From assembly GCA_963837365.1 (NCBI GenBank), contig CAWIMW010000006.1, forward strand, positions 62,001 through 126,000: a stretch of DNA of 64,000 nt, read 5' to 3'. Source of the stretch: CAWBXL01 sp963837365 (GTDB taxonomy: Bacteria; Acidobacteriota; Terriglobia; Terriglobales; Acidobacteriaceae). The notes under the pieces are model-generated. The model did not search any database. It saw only the letters and a list, made by a program, of their open reading frames with translations, and was not told the origin of the DNA. A program made the position numbers and the translations under genes. Every line of letters begins with the position of its first letter. The first letter of the stretch is position 1. Of the stretch, positions 49,516-58,332 are shown piece after piece.

Positions 49516-51855
49516 TCAATCCGCTTCTACCAACTCCGGATCCGCCTTCAACGCCGCCTCGATCGCGCCTTCGTACCCATCCCGCAACTCTTTCACCGAG
49601 GCCGACACCACTACCCGCCCATCCAGCCTGATTTCAACTTTGTCGGAAACGGTTTGCCCGATGACATCGGCAGAGAGGCTGTATTTTACCGCTAATTGTT
49701 GGATTCGCGAGAGGTTACTCTGGTCGCAAGAGATGATTACCCGGCTCGCGTCCTCGCCAAACAGGACGAATTCAGGCGCGAGGCCGTTGGAGACCAGGTC
49801 CACACTGATTCCAAAGCCTTTAGCGAAACCAGATTCGACAGCTGCAACCGCCAGTCCGCCCTCCGAACAGTCGTGCGCAGACTCGACCAGCCCAGCCTTG
49901 GACAGCTCGACCAAAGCTTTTTGCAGGGCCGCCTCACGTTCAAGCTCCAGTGCCGGAGGAAAACCCCAAACCACACCCAAAATTTCTTTTGCGTATTCCG
50001 ATGAGCCAAACTCAGTTTCGGCATCGGTAGCATCGCCGGGCTCGGAGGCGCGCAACAGGACCAGCGTGCGTCCGGCTTGCTTGTAGTCAGGGCTCACTGC
50101 TTTGTGAACATCTTCCATGATGCCGACAATCCCTAGTACCGGCGTGGGATAAATTCCTTCGCCCAGAGTCTCGTTGTAGAAGCTGACGTTGCCGCCGGTG
50201 ATGGGGACATCCAACTCTTCACAGGCCTTGGTAATGCCATCAATCACTTGCGAGAACTGCCACATGATGTGTGGCTTCTCTGGGTTGCCGAAGTTCAAGC
50301 AGTTGGTAGCGCCGACTGGCGTTGCGCCGGAACAAGCGACATTGCGCGTAGCTTCAGCAACCGCGTGCATGGCACCAAGCTTGGGATCGAGATAACACCA
50401 GCGGCCATTGCCATCGAGCGCCATCGACAGTCCGCGTTTCGAACCTTTGATGCGGATTACGCCAGCATCGCCTGCGCCTGGGCCTTCAACAGTGTTGGTC
50501 TGCACCATGGAGTCGTATTGCTGCCAAATCCAGCGCTTCCCTGAAATATTTGAGCTGGCGAGCAGCTTTTTCAGATCGCCAGTTAAATCAGTCTTGCCGA
50601 GCTTGATGTTTGCAGGTTTCTCGCGTGCTACCGACGGCTCCCACCGTTCCAGTGGACGTTTGTAAACCGGAGCGTCGTCGGTAAGCGCTTCGTTGGGAAT
50701 TTCCGCCACCAGCTTGCCGTGCTCGAACACGCGCATCTTGTTCTCAGGAATCACGCGGCCAATTTCAACCGCATCGAGTCCCCACTTTTCGAAGACGCGG
50801 AAAACTTCATCCTCGCGGCCCTTTTGCGCGACCAGCAACATGCGCTCCTGTGACTCGCTGAGCATGATCTCGTAAGCATTCATGCCGGTCTCGCGCTGCG
50901 GCACTTTGTCCATTTCGATTTCCAGGCCGACGCCGCCGCGCCCGCCCATTTCGCAGGTGGAGCAGGTAAGGCCGGCCGCGCCCATGTCCTGGATGCCGAC
51001 GATCGCGCCAGTCTGCATGGCTTCGAGGCAGGCTTCGAGCAACAGCTTCTCCATGAACGGATCGCCCACCTGGACATTAGGCCGTTTCGATTCCGAGCCT
51101 TCGTGGAACTCTTCGCTGGCCATGGTGGCACCATGGATGCCGTCACGCCCGGTTTTCGAGCCGACGTAAATCACCGGATTGCCCTCACCCGCCGCTTTGG
51201 CATAAAAAATCTGGTCCTTTCGGACCAGACCCAAAGCAAAAGCATTGACGAGAGGATTTCCGGAGTAACACTGCTCAAATTTGGTTTCGCCGCCAAGGTT
51301 GGGAACCCCGAAGCAATTGCCGTAAGAGGCGATGCCACTGACCACTCCTTCAAGCACGGAATGATTCTTGTGAAGCTCAACCTGATTTGGCGTAGGGCGG
51401 GCACTCTTGCCTGCCTCGCCGACATCAGTCGGCCGGGTGATCGGCCCAAATCTCAGCGAATCCATCACCGCCACCGGCCTCGCACCCATGGTGAAGATGT
51501 CCCGCAGAATTCCGCCTACGCCTGTCGCCGCGCCCTGGAACGGCTCAATGAATGACGGGTGGTTGTGCGACTCAATTTTGAACGCGCAAGCCCAGCCATC
51601 GCCGATGTCGATGATCCCGGCATTCTCCCCCGGCCCCTGCACCACCAGTTTGCTGCGCGTAGGCAGGCGTTTCAAATGCACCCGCGACGATTTATACGAG
51701 CAGTGCTCGCTCCACATCACGCTGAAAATGCCGAGCTCCGTGCGCGTAGGCTCGCGCCCGCCCAGCAGTTTTACGATTTTCTCGTACTCGTTCGGCGTGA
51801 GTCCGTGTTCACGGATGACTTCTGGAGTAATGGCAGGGGGGGCGGCTGCACTCAT
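49516..51855 (-). CDS. purL: Phosphoribosylformylglycinamidine synthase subunit PurL (small type)
   Basis: A 779-residue ATP-grasp-related enzyme that makes FGAM with glutamine from PurQ/PurS. Signatures include SVMWSEHCSYKSS, KIESHNHPSFIEPFQGAATGVGGI and DMGAAGLTCSTCEMGGRGG, and the C-terminal repeat has HDCSEGGLAVAA. The length fits the small (Gram-positive type) PurL, so purS and purQ should exist elsewhere. It heads a purL-purF-thiL transcript. Confidence 0.94.
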   Translation of the reverse strand: MSAAAPPAITPEVIREHGLTPNEYEKIVKLLGGREPTRTELGIFSVMWSEHCSYKSSRVHLKRLPTRSKLVVQGPGENAGIIDIGDGWACAFKIESHNHPSFIEPFQGAATGVGGILRDIFTMGARPVAVMDSLRFGPITRPTDVGEAGKSARPTPNQVELHKNHSVLEGVVSGIASYGNCFGVPNLGGETKFEQCYSGNPLVNAFALGLVRKDQIFYAKAAGEGNPVIYVGSKTGRDGIHGATMASEEFHEGSESKRPNVQVGDPFMEKLLLEACLEAMQTGAIVGIQDMGAAGLTCSTCEMGGRGGVGLEIEMDKVPQRETGMNAYEIMLSESQERMLLVAQKGREDEVFRVFEKWGLDAVEIGRVIPENKMRVFEHGKLVAEIPNEALTDDAPVYKRPLERWEPSVAREKPANIKLGKTDLTGDLKKLLASSNISGKRWIWQQYDSMVQTNTVEGPGAGDAGVIRIKGSKRGLSMALDGNGRWCYLDPKLGAMHAVAEATRNVACSGATPVGATNCLNFGNPEKPHIMWQFSQVIDGITKACEELDVPITGGNVSFYNETLGEGIYPTPVLGIVGIMEDVHKAVSPDYKQAGRTLVLLRASEPGDATDAETEFGSSEYAKEILGVVWGFPPALELEREAALQKALVELSKAGLVESAHDCSEGGLAVAAVESGFAKGFGISVDLVSNGLAPEFVLFGEDASRVIISCDQSNLSRIQQLAVKYSLSADVIGQTVSDKVEIRLDGRVVVSASVKELRDGYEGAIEAALKADPELVEAD

Positions 51856-51969
51856 AGCGAGAGTCTATTTTCGCATCTACCGGAGGGGATGAAAAGGGTG
51901 AATCCAGTCGAAAAAACTTATTATCCCGATTACCTGGTTTGATCTCCGTTTAACACAAGGGGCAACCCG

Positions 51970-52335
51970 TTAGCTCCCATAATTTGCAACCACTCGGGTA
52001 ACCTTGCCATCTTCGCCAACCTCCATGAATTCACCCGATTTGGTGCCATTTTGGTTGCTGTAGTAAAGAACCAGGCTGGATAGCCCCCACATGACATCAA
52101 TCAAATCAAACCGAAGTTGGGGGTAAAACTCCAATCCTTTCTGGAAATATGCGCGCAATGCGGTCTTGCCTTGTACAGTGCCAGCGGGTTCATTCACCAG
52201 CTTGGCCGCAACCGGCGAGGTCAGGACAACACCGTCGCTGTAGTGGGACATAATGGCATCGAGGTCATGCGAGTTCCAGGCTTGAATCCATTGGTGGGCG
52301 AAGTTGTGAGCTTTGTCTTGAGTGAGCGGAGCCAT
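51970..52335 (-). CDS. SnoaL/NTF2-like small protein
   Basis: A 121-residue protein of the NTF2-like fold: HQWIQAWNSHDLDAIMSHYSDGVVLTSP, then QGKTALRAYFQKGLEFYPQL and GEDGKVTRVVANYGS. Such proteins bind or isomerise small ligands; no substrate can be read. It is transcribed in the same direction as purL, with an own promoter likely. Confidence 0.82.
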   Translation of the reverse strand: MAPLTQDKAHNFAHQWIQAWNSHDLDAIMSHYSDGVVLTSPVAAKLVNEPAGTVQGKTALRAYFQKGLEFYPQLRFDLIDVMWGLSSLVLYYSNQNGTKSGEFMEVGEDGKVTRVVANYGS

Positions 52336-52397
52336 GGTTTAGCATCATATGGGATGCGTATGCATTGGCAATAATCGGACTTGGTGATGCTCTGTAC

Positions 52398-55037
52398 CTA
52401 ATTGCTGCGAAGCGCCGTCATCGGGTTAATTCGGGAGGCCCGGCGAGCCGGAACATACCCCGCGATGATCGCTACAGCAGTTAAAAGCAGGATGGTGCTG
52501 GTGAAGGTCGGCGGATCGTTGGGCTGGATCGCGAACAACAAAGACGTAATTGCCCGCGCCATGGCAAACGACGCAATCGCGCCCAACATGATTCCAATTA
52601 GCGCCATGCGCAAAGTTTTCCTGATGACTCCAAGCTGCACGTTCACCACGGTCGCTCCCAGCGCCATGCGGATGCCGATTTCCTGTGTTTGCCGGGTGAC
52701 GGAATAGGAGATCACTCCATAGATCCCAAGCGAAGCCAGCACTAAGCCCAACACAGCAAAAATGCCGACCAGCAAGACAAAGAACCTTCGGGGCGAAACC
52801 GAGTGGTCCACAATATTTTGGATCGGCCGGAATTCGGTCGCAGGTTGCGCAGGATTCAACGACCGCAATGCCGCCATCACACTCGATGCCAGGACGTCCG
52901 GCGCAAGCTTGGTCCGGACCACAAGCTGTGCTCCAACCGGCCCCGCCTGCGTCATCGGCAAATACATTTGCCACCCCGGAGCAGTTTCAGCGCTGCTCTC
53001 GCGGACGTCGGCGATTAAGCCGATCACCCGCGTGTCTGTGCCGTTCACCAGGGCGATGCGCCCTATTGGATCTTCGCCCGGCCACAAATATCGTGCTGCG
53101 GTTTGATTGATGATCACCACGCGTTCACTGTCCTGCCCATCCTGCCAACTGAGGTCGCGCCCTTCCAGCAGTCGCATCCCCATCACGTTGAGATATCCGG
53201 GGGTTGCGACGTATACAAAGGTCGCTGGAAGCTCGCCGGGTTTGTATTGCTTACCTTTTGCGCTCAGTCCCCAGGAGCGATTCATGTCCAGCGGCAAATT
53301 GTCGGAAATACCAGCCGCCTCAACTCCCGGAACCGCGACGATGCGTTGCAGCATTTCCTGCAAAACCACCCCGCGCTTGTTCCCATCGCCGTCGGCAAAG
53401 TCGACTTTGACGGCGGCCCTCCGGCTGGGCTCAAATCCCAAATCAACATCCAGCACGCGCAAAAAACTGTGCAGCAGTAAGCCTGCGCCTACCAGCAGCA
53501 CGCACGCCAGCGCCAGTTCGGAGACTACCAACGCCGCGCGCAGCCGCTCATGCTTTTTGCCTTCGCTCATGCCCTGGCCGCTGTCTTTGAGTGCCTCCTG
53601 TAAATTTTTGCCCGACATCTTAAGACCGGGAGCAAGACCAAACACAACCGCAGTAGCGACGGTAATCAGTAAAGTCCAGGCTAGCGCTGCGCCGTCCACG
53701 CGAACCCTGCTCAACAAAGGAAGAGCAATCGATCCCTGATGTGCCAGGTAAAAAGTAATCGCGTAAGCAAGGCCCAGCCCAAACACTGCGCCCACTCCAG
53801 ACAAGACCAGACTCTCCGTTAGCAGTTGCCGGAGCAGTCGTCCGCGACCCGCGCCCAGAGCGCTGCGCATGGCGAACTCTTTGCTTCGTGCGGCTGCGCG
53901 TGCCAGCAGTAAGTTCGACAGGTTCACGCAGACGATCAGCAGAATTAAGCCTACGGCACTCCATAGCACAATCAACGACCGGCGCAACTTGCCGCTGACA
54001 TATTGCTTCAGCAGCGAAAGTTGTCCTGTGTAATTGCCACCCCAGTCAGGATGCTTAAAGCTAAAGAGCAGATGCGGAACCAGCAGATCAGCTTCCGCCT
54101 GGGCCTGGGCAACGCTCACTCCCGGCTTGAGACGCCCTATGAGTGCCAGCGTGTTTCCCCAGTCTTCCATGTCATCCAAAATGGCGGGGAGATACAGGTC
54201 CATTTTCGAACCGGGCGAGAAGACCGAACCGAAATCAAATGTCTCCGGTAATACGCCAATGATCGTGTACAAGCCGCCATCGAGGTTGATGGCTTGTCCC
54301 ACAATATTCGGATTGCTGGCGAAGTGGCGTTTCCAGAATCCGTCGCTCAGCAGTGTTACCGGTGGGCCGTTATGTTTGCCCTCGTCAGGGTCGAACAATC
54401 GCCCGAGTGCCGGCCGCACGCCTAAAGTCTGAAAAAAGTTAGGGACCACCTGAATCCCGGAAATCCGCGTCGGCTCGCCGCGTCCCGTCAGGCGTACGTT
54501 GTCGCTGGTGGAAAAGGCGAAGTAGCCAGTCACATCCTGAAACGAACGCTGCTGGGCCAGAAATGCTTTGTAGGCATCGCTCGAGTAAGTCTGGGAGGAA
54601 AGCCCGCCCCTTCCAGGAAGGCCGGTGATCCATACCAATTGCTGCGAGTCCTGAAACGGAAGGGGGCGTAGCAGGATGGTATTCACTACGCTGAAGACCG
54701 CAATGTTCGCGCCGATCCCTAGCGTCAGGATCAAAACTGCAATCAAGGTGAAACCCGGGTCGCGCCGCATGGTACGGAAGGTGTAGCGAAGGTCCAGCCA
54801 CAGAATGTCGAATATCTGAAATCCGCGTGCGTCACGCTGCTGCTGCTTCGCTTGCTCGACTCCGCCAAATTGAATCAGCGCCTGCCGGCGGGCTTCCGCC
54901 GGCGACTGCCCTCGCTTGATATTTTCTTCAATGGCCAGTTCAAGGTGGGTGGCCATTTCCGCGTCGAGGTCCTGATCCATTTGCGGGTGAGAAAAAGAGG
55001 AACGGAGGCGGTGCAGCTGTTGCCGGAACCTGTTCAT
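52398..55037 (-). CDS. ADOP/MacB-type ABC transporter permease
   Basis: From the ATG ending at 55037 the protein has 879 residues. The N-terminus is an acidobacterial extension (DQDLDAEMATHLELAIEENI, QSPAEARRQALIQFGG) before the first membrane helix (FTLIAVLILTLGIGANIAVF). The MacB-like periplasmic core and three FtsX-type helices follow (LIVLWSAVGLILLIVCVNLS), then a second half duplicating the same arrangement. No ATPase gene is adjacent. It overlaps the PadR gene by four bases (ATGA), which suggests that PadR controls it. Confidence 0.88.
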   Translation of the reverse strand: MNRFRQQLHRLRSSFSHPQMDQDLDAEMATHLELAIEENIKRGQSPAEARRQALIQFGGVEQAKQQQRDARGFQIFDILWLDLRYTFRTMRRDPGFTLIAVLILTLGIGANIAVFSVVNTILLRPLPFQDSQQLVWITGLPGRGGLSSQTYSSDAYKAFLAQQRSFQDVTGYFAFSTSDNVRLTGRGEPTRISGIQVVPNFFQTLGVRPALGRLFDPDEGKHNGPPVTLLSDGFWKRHFASNPNIVGQAINLDGGLYTIIGVLPETFDFGSVFSPGSKMDLYLPAILDDMEDWGNTLALIGRLKPGVSVAQAQAEADLLVPHLLFSFKHPDWGGNYTGQLSLLKQYVSGKLRRSLIVLWSAVGLILLIVCVNLSNLLLARAAARSKEFAMRSALGAGRGRLLRQLLTESLVLSGVGAVFGLGLAYAITFYLAHQGSIALPLLSRVRVDGAALAWTLLITVATAVVFGLAPGLKMSGKNLQEALKDSGQGMSEGKKHERLRAALVVSELALACVLLVGAGLLLHSFLRVLDVDLGFEPSRRAAVKVDFADGDGNKRGVVLQEMLQRIVAVPGVEAAGISDNLPLDMNRSWGLSAKGKQYKPGELPATFVYVATPGYLNVMGMRLLEGRDLSWQDGQDSERVVIINQTAARYLWPGEDPIGRIALVNGTDTRVIGLIADVRESSAETAPGWQMYLPMTQAGPVGAQLVVRTKLAPDVLASSVMAALRSLNPAQPATEFRPIQNIVDHSVSPRRFFVLLVGIFAVLGLVLASLGIYGVISYSVTRQTQEIGIRMALGATVVNVQLGVIRKTLRMALIGIMLGAIASFAMARAITSLLFAIQPNDPPTFTSTILLLTAVAIIAGYVPARRASRINPMTALRSN

Positions 55038-55381
55038 TTGCTTTCCTCCTGCATGGCCAGCACCCGTCCCATCACGCTCGAGAGCCGTTGCCAATAGACC
55101 GCGTCTTCGGCCAGCTGCTTACGGCCTTTCTTTGTAATGGAATAAAATTTGGCCTTGCGGTTGTTGTCGGATGTACCCCACTCGGCGGAAATCCAGCCGC
55201 GCTCTTGCAGGCGCACGAGGGATGCGTAAATCGTCCCCTGATTCAACAGTACTTCATCGCCGCTCACCTGCTCTATGCGGCGGGCAATGCCGTAGCCGTG
55301 CAGCTCACCCATCGAAGCCAGGGTTTGCAGCACCATTAGGTCTAGAGTGCCTTGGAGTAAATCAAGCTTGGATTCGGACAT
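55034..55381 (-). CDS. PadR-family transcriptional regulator
   Basis: A 115-residue winged-helix protein (SKLDLLQGTLDLMVLQTLAS, GELHGYGIARRIEQVSGDE, LNQGTIYASLVRLQERGWI, KAKFYSITKKGRKQL). The ATG ending at 55381 fits the family; a longer frame exists. PadR proteins often repress a neighbouring exporter, here the MacB-like permease with which it overlaps. Confidence 0.9.
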   Translation of the reverse strand: MSESKLDLLQGTLDLMVLQTLASMGELHGYGIARRIEQVSGDEVLLNQGTIYASLVRLQERGWISAEWGTSDNNRKAKFYSITKKGRKQLAEDAVYWQRLSSVMGRVLAMQEESK

Positions 55382-55464
55382 GCGCTCTCCTGTGTTATTC
55401 CCACAGAAGGATGCCATACCTTATGTGGGATTACAACAGGAGAGACGGCCTGACGGGGAAAAGG

Positions 55465-56877
55465 TCAACGTATTTCTTTCCCGGCCTGCGCCGGATTTTC
55501 CACTTCATCTCGAATGTGATTCAGCACGCGCAGATGAATACGGTGGATGATGGCATCCGACCACAGCCGCCAATAGGCTGCGGGCCAGAGCCCGTGTTGA
55601 TACCAGGTAGTCCCCTCCAAATGCGTCCCCCCACTGGGGAGCGGAGTCAGCCAGAACTGTCCGCCTTCCGAAACAAGAAACCCATGGAGATGAGGCGGTT
55701 CGATGTGGGAGTAGGGCGTCCATTCCTCCATTGGAGCAGGATTCGAGGTCACGGAAAATTTAAGCTGGCGCGGTTCATCCCAGATTTGTATAGGTTCCAC
55801 AAATGCTCCAGTGGAAAAGACACAATGCCGTTCCGCACCCACTCCGCTGCCGATCATTTGGGCCTGGATGGGATAGGCAATGCCGGCGCGAAACAACCAC
55901 TCTTTGGGCGGCGGAATTTGAGAAAACGCGACCACCTGTTTCCAGACTTTTTCCGGGGGGGCTTGAATATCGATTGCTGTCCGCACCACGTAGACGGGAG
56001 GTGGCGCCGCCACCATGTGCTCGCTCCACTCAACTCCCGGAACAAAAAGCAATAATGCAGCCAGGAATGCAGGAGCGTCAGTGTGGATTCCCGGCCGCCG
56101 TTGCACAATATATCCGCAAACTCCTCCGGCAATGGCCAGCGGCAACGCCAGAGGAATGACCATAATCAAACAGAACATGCCTTCAACCGCTAGTGCCAGC
56201 AGCGCCAGACCTAATAACGTTGTGGCCAGGCATGCCACCAATAAACAGCCGCCCAGTTTTCGCGGCTGACGAAGCCCGTAAATGATTGCCGCCATGAATC
56301 CCACAGTAAAAGGCAGCGCTACGAACAAACCCCATCCATAATTCAGCAGCAACTTTGATCCGAGCAGGGCCATGCCGAATCCGGCTGGAACTGTGATTAG
56401 AAGAGATACGGCAGCGCTTTCAAACGCACCATCCGGTAGGATTCGAACCAGAAATGACGGCTGTCGTTTCATGGTCCGCTGCTCGACCCCAGGCTCTCGA
56501 CCCGGTACCAAGCACAAGAAGATAAAGAACAACAGATTCAGAAACGGAAGAAAGAATAGGACGACCAATTGTACCGGCAATTCCGCGCCGCGCAGCCGCT
56601 TCATGGTCAGGACTACGCCCACCCAAATAAAGGGCAGGGAAATCGCTACCAGCGTTGCTAAGAATCTGGCTTCATCGCCAGGCAGCTCGGTGATGCGTGC
56701 TACATCGCGTACCGGCTCCCAGTAATTGAATAATCCCCAAGGACGATGGAATACGAAGGTGGCAACCAGACGGTCTAGATTGTGCTTGACCGCGAAACCA
56801 ATGACCCCGATCAAAGCGTAAGCGCTGCGGTCAATGGTCCCGTTCGGACGCCAAAAATCGCCAAATGTGATTTTCAT
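55465..56877 (-). CDS. DUF805-like membrane domain fused to SRPBCC domain
   Basis: A 470-residue protein. It starts MKITFGDFWRPNGTIDRSAY, which resembles the DUF805 opening, with helices to about residue 290 (IVQRR). The rest (YVVRTAIDIQAPPEKVWKQV, ERHCVFSTGAFVEPIQIWDE, GGQFWLTPLPSGGTHLEGTT) is a START/SRPBCC-type ligand domain. Such a fusion is unusual. The start was chosen at the ATG before MKITF; 17 further codons are open upstream. Function unknown. Confidence 0.7.
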   Translation of the reverse strand: MKITFGDFWRPNGTIDRSAYALIGVIGFAVKHNLDRLVATFVFHRPWGLFNYWEPVRDVARITELPGDEARFLATLVAISLPFIWVGVVLTMKRLRGAELPVQLVVLFFLPFLNLLFFIFLCLVPGREPGVEQRTMKRQPSFLVRILPDGAFESAAVSLLITVPAGFGMALLGSKLLLNYGWGLFVALPFTVGFMAAIIYGLRQPRKLGGCLLVACLATTLLGLALLALAVEGMFCLIMVIPLALPLAIAGGVCGYIVQRRPGIHTDAPAFLAALLLFVPGVEWSEHMVAAPPPVYVVRTAIDIQAPPEKVWKQVVAFSQIPPPKEWLFRAGIAYPIQAQMIGSGVGAERHCVFSTGAFVEPIQIWDEPRQLKFSVTSNPAPMEEWTPYSHIEPPHLHGFLVSEGGQFWLTPLPSGGTHLEGTTWYQHGLWPAAYWRLWSDAIIHRIHLRVLNHIRDEVENPAQAGKEIR

Positions 56878-57256
56878 GTTGTTTCCGTTATTTCTGTTCT
56901 TACAGAACTTACCGCAGTAACGAGACAACAGTCAAGAGATATTTTTGGTTAGTTGCAAACGGAACGCTATCGCCAGATTGCCGGCCTCTGATTAGGTCCC
57001 GGCCATCTCTATTTGTTCCATGAGGACCGCTTGATGGACGACCACAAGGAAAAGTCGGGACCACAGAGGAACACAGAGTTTCACAGGGGAAGAGACACAG
57101 AGGTTTCATCCTCGCGCCAGTCTCTGTGGCGTTGCTCTGTGTACCACTGTGTCCTCCGTGGTGAACGCGTTTAGGAAGACTAAATCAGAGTTTGCGTAAG
57201 CTGAATCGCGCGCAGCGTATCTTCTTCGGCGTACAATCTCCGCTAATCACAGCCAG
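56878..57256. other. 379-bp intergenic stretch with a cacagag-type inverted repeat
   Basis: 57061-57163 holds ccacagaggaacacagagtt, inverted against ctctgtggc and actgtgtcctccgtgg. It is a member of the family seen at 5536 and 36539. Promoters for the divergent genes at 56877 and 57257 should be here (TACAAT near 57231). No gene was seen. Confidence 0.5.
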
Positions 57257-58207
57257 ATGCCCAGAAATTCTCCCAGTCCGAAACGCAGTGCGTGGATTGT
57301 CATGGCCATGTTCGCCATGATCGCAGTCCCGGTGGGAGTTACTCTGCATACGGTAAAGACCGCCGCCATCGCACAGATCCCGAGCACAAACCCTACCCCG
57401 CACGGCTACACCTGGAGCCTGCTGTTATTCCTGGTCCCTATCGTAGTTATCGGTTGGTGGTTCCTGCCCAGCGAGGGAATCGAGATTCCGCAGCGAGCAT
57501 TCTGGAGAACCATTTGGATCCTGGCGCCGCTGGGCTTCGGCCTGGATTTCTTCCTGGCCCACCGCTTTTTTATTTTTCCAAATACCGGCGCGACCATGGG
57601 AATCGGCGCTCCTGCTTTAGGCGGCCTGGTTCCGCTTGAAGAATACATTTTCTATTTCACCGGTTTTGTAGCCATCCTGCTGATCTACATCTGGCTGGAC
57701 GAATACTGGTTGGCCGCCTATAACGTGCCCGACTACGCGGGAGAAGCGCAGCCAATCCCACGCTTGCTGAAGCTCCATCCGTCGTCCTTAGTCATAGGCA
57801 TTGCACTGTTAGCGCTTACCATTCTCTACAAGAAATTTCGCTCTCCATCTCCGGACGGCTTTCCCGGATACCTGACCGTGCTAGTCGTTGGCGGCCTGAT
57901 CCCTTCGGCCAGTTTCTTCCCCGCTGCACGCCGCTTCATCAACTGGCGCGCATTCAGCCTGACCGTGTTCATGATCCTGCTCATCAGCATGTTTTGGGAA
58001 GCAACGCTGGCCGTGCCTTACGGCTGGTGGGGATATCAGCAGAAACAAATGATGGGACTGTTCATCGGCGCATGGGCCGGACTTCCCATAGAGGCAGTCG
58101 TCGTGTGGATCGCGGTCACCTACGGGACCGTGATCGTCTATGAGATCGTGAAAATCTGGCAGGCGTCGGGAAAAACCGCGAAGCGTGCATTTTTGGGGAA
58201 GCCCTAA
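57257..58207 (+). CDS. Lycopene-cyclase-domain membrane protein (carotenoid cyclase-like)
   Basis: A 316-residue protein with about seven helices. GLVPLEEYIFYFTGFV (about residue 126) matches the PxEE signature of heterodimeric and fused CrtY-type lycopene cyclases, and VPYGWWGYQQKQMMG matches the second repeat. It cyclises carotenoid ends, or belongs to a related exosome-type carotenoid enzyme. There are no other carotenoid genes nearby, but ispD and ispF in this window supply precursors. Confidence 0.75.
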   Translation: MPRNSPSPKRSAWIVMAMFAMIAVPVGVTLHTVKTAAIAQIPSTNPTPHGYTWSLLLFLVPIVVIGWWFLPSEGIEIPQRAFWRTIWILAPLGFGLDFFLAHRFFIFPNTGATMGIGAPALGGLVPLEEYIFYFTGFVAILLIYIWLDEYWLAAYNVPDYAGEAQPIPRLLKLHPSSLVIGIALLALTILYKKFRSPSPDGFPGYLTVLVVGGLIPSASFFPAARRFINWRAFSLTVFMILLISMFWEATLAVPYGWWGYQQKQMMGLFIGAWAGLPIEAVVVWIAVTYGTVIVYEIVKIWQASGKTAKRAFLGKP

Positions 58208-58332
58208 AAGGATTTCCTCTGTGAAACTCTGTGCCCTCTGTGGTGAGGTTTTTAAACCTTTGATCCCAGAGATCACGGTGTTTCCCAAAAAAGAATGAAC
58301 GACTTTCTGAAGTATCCTGCTACTGAACCTCC

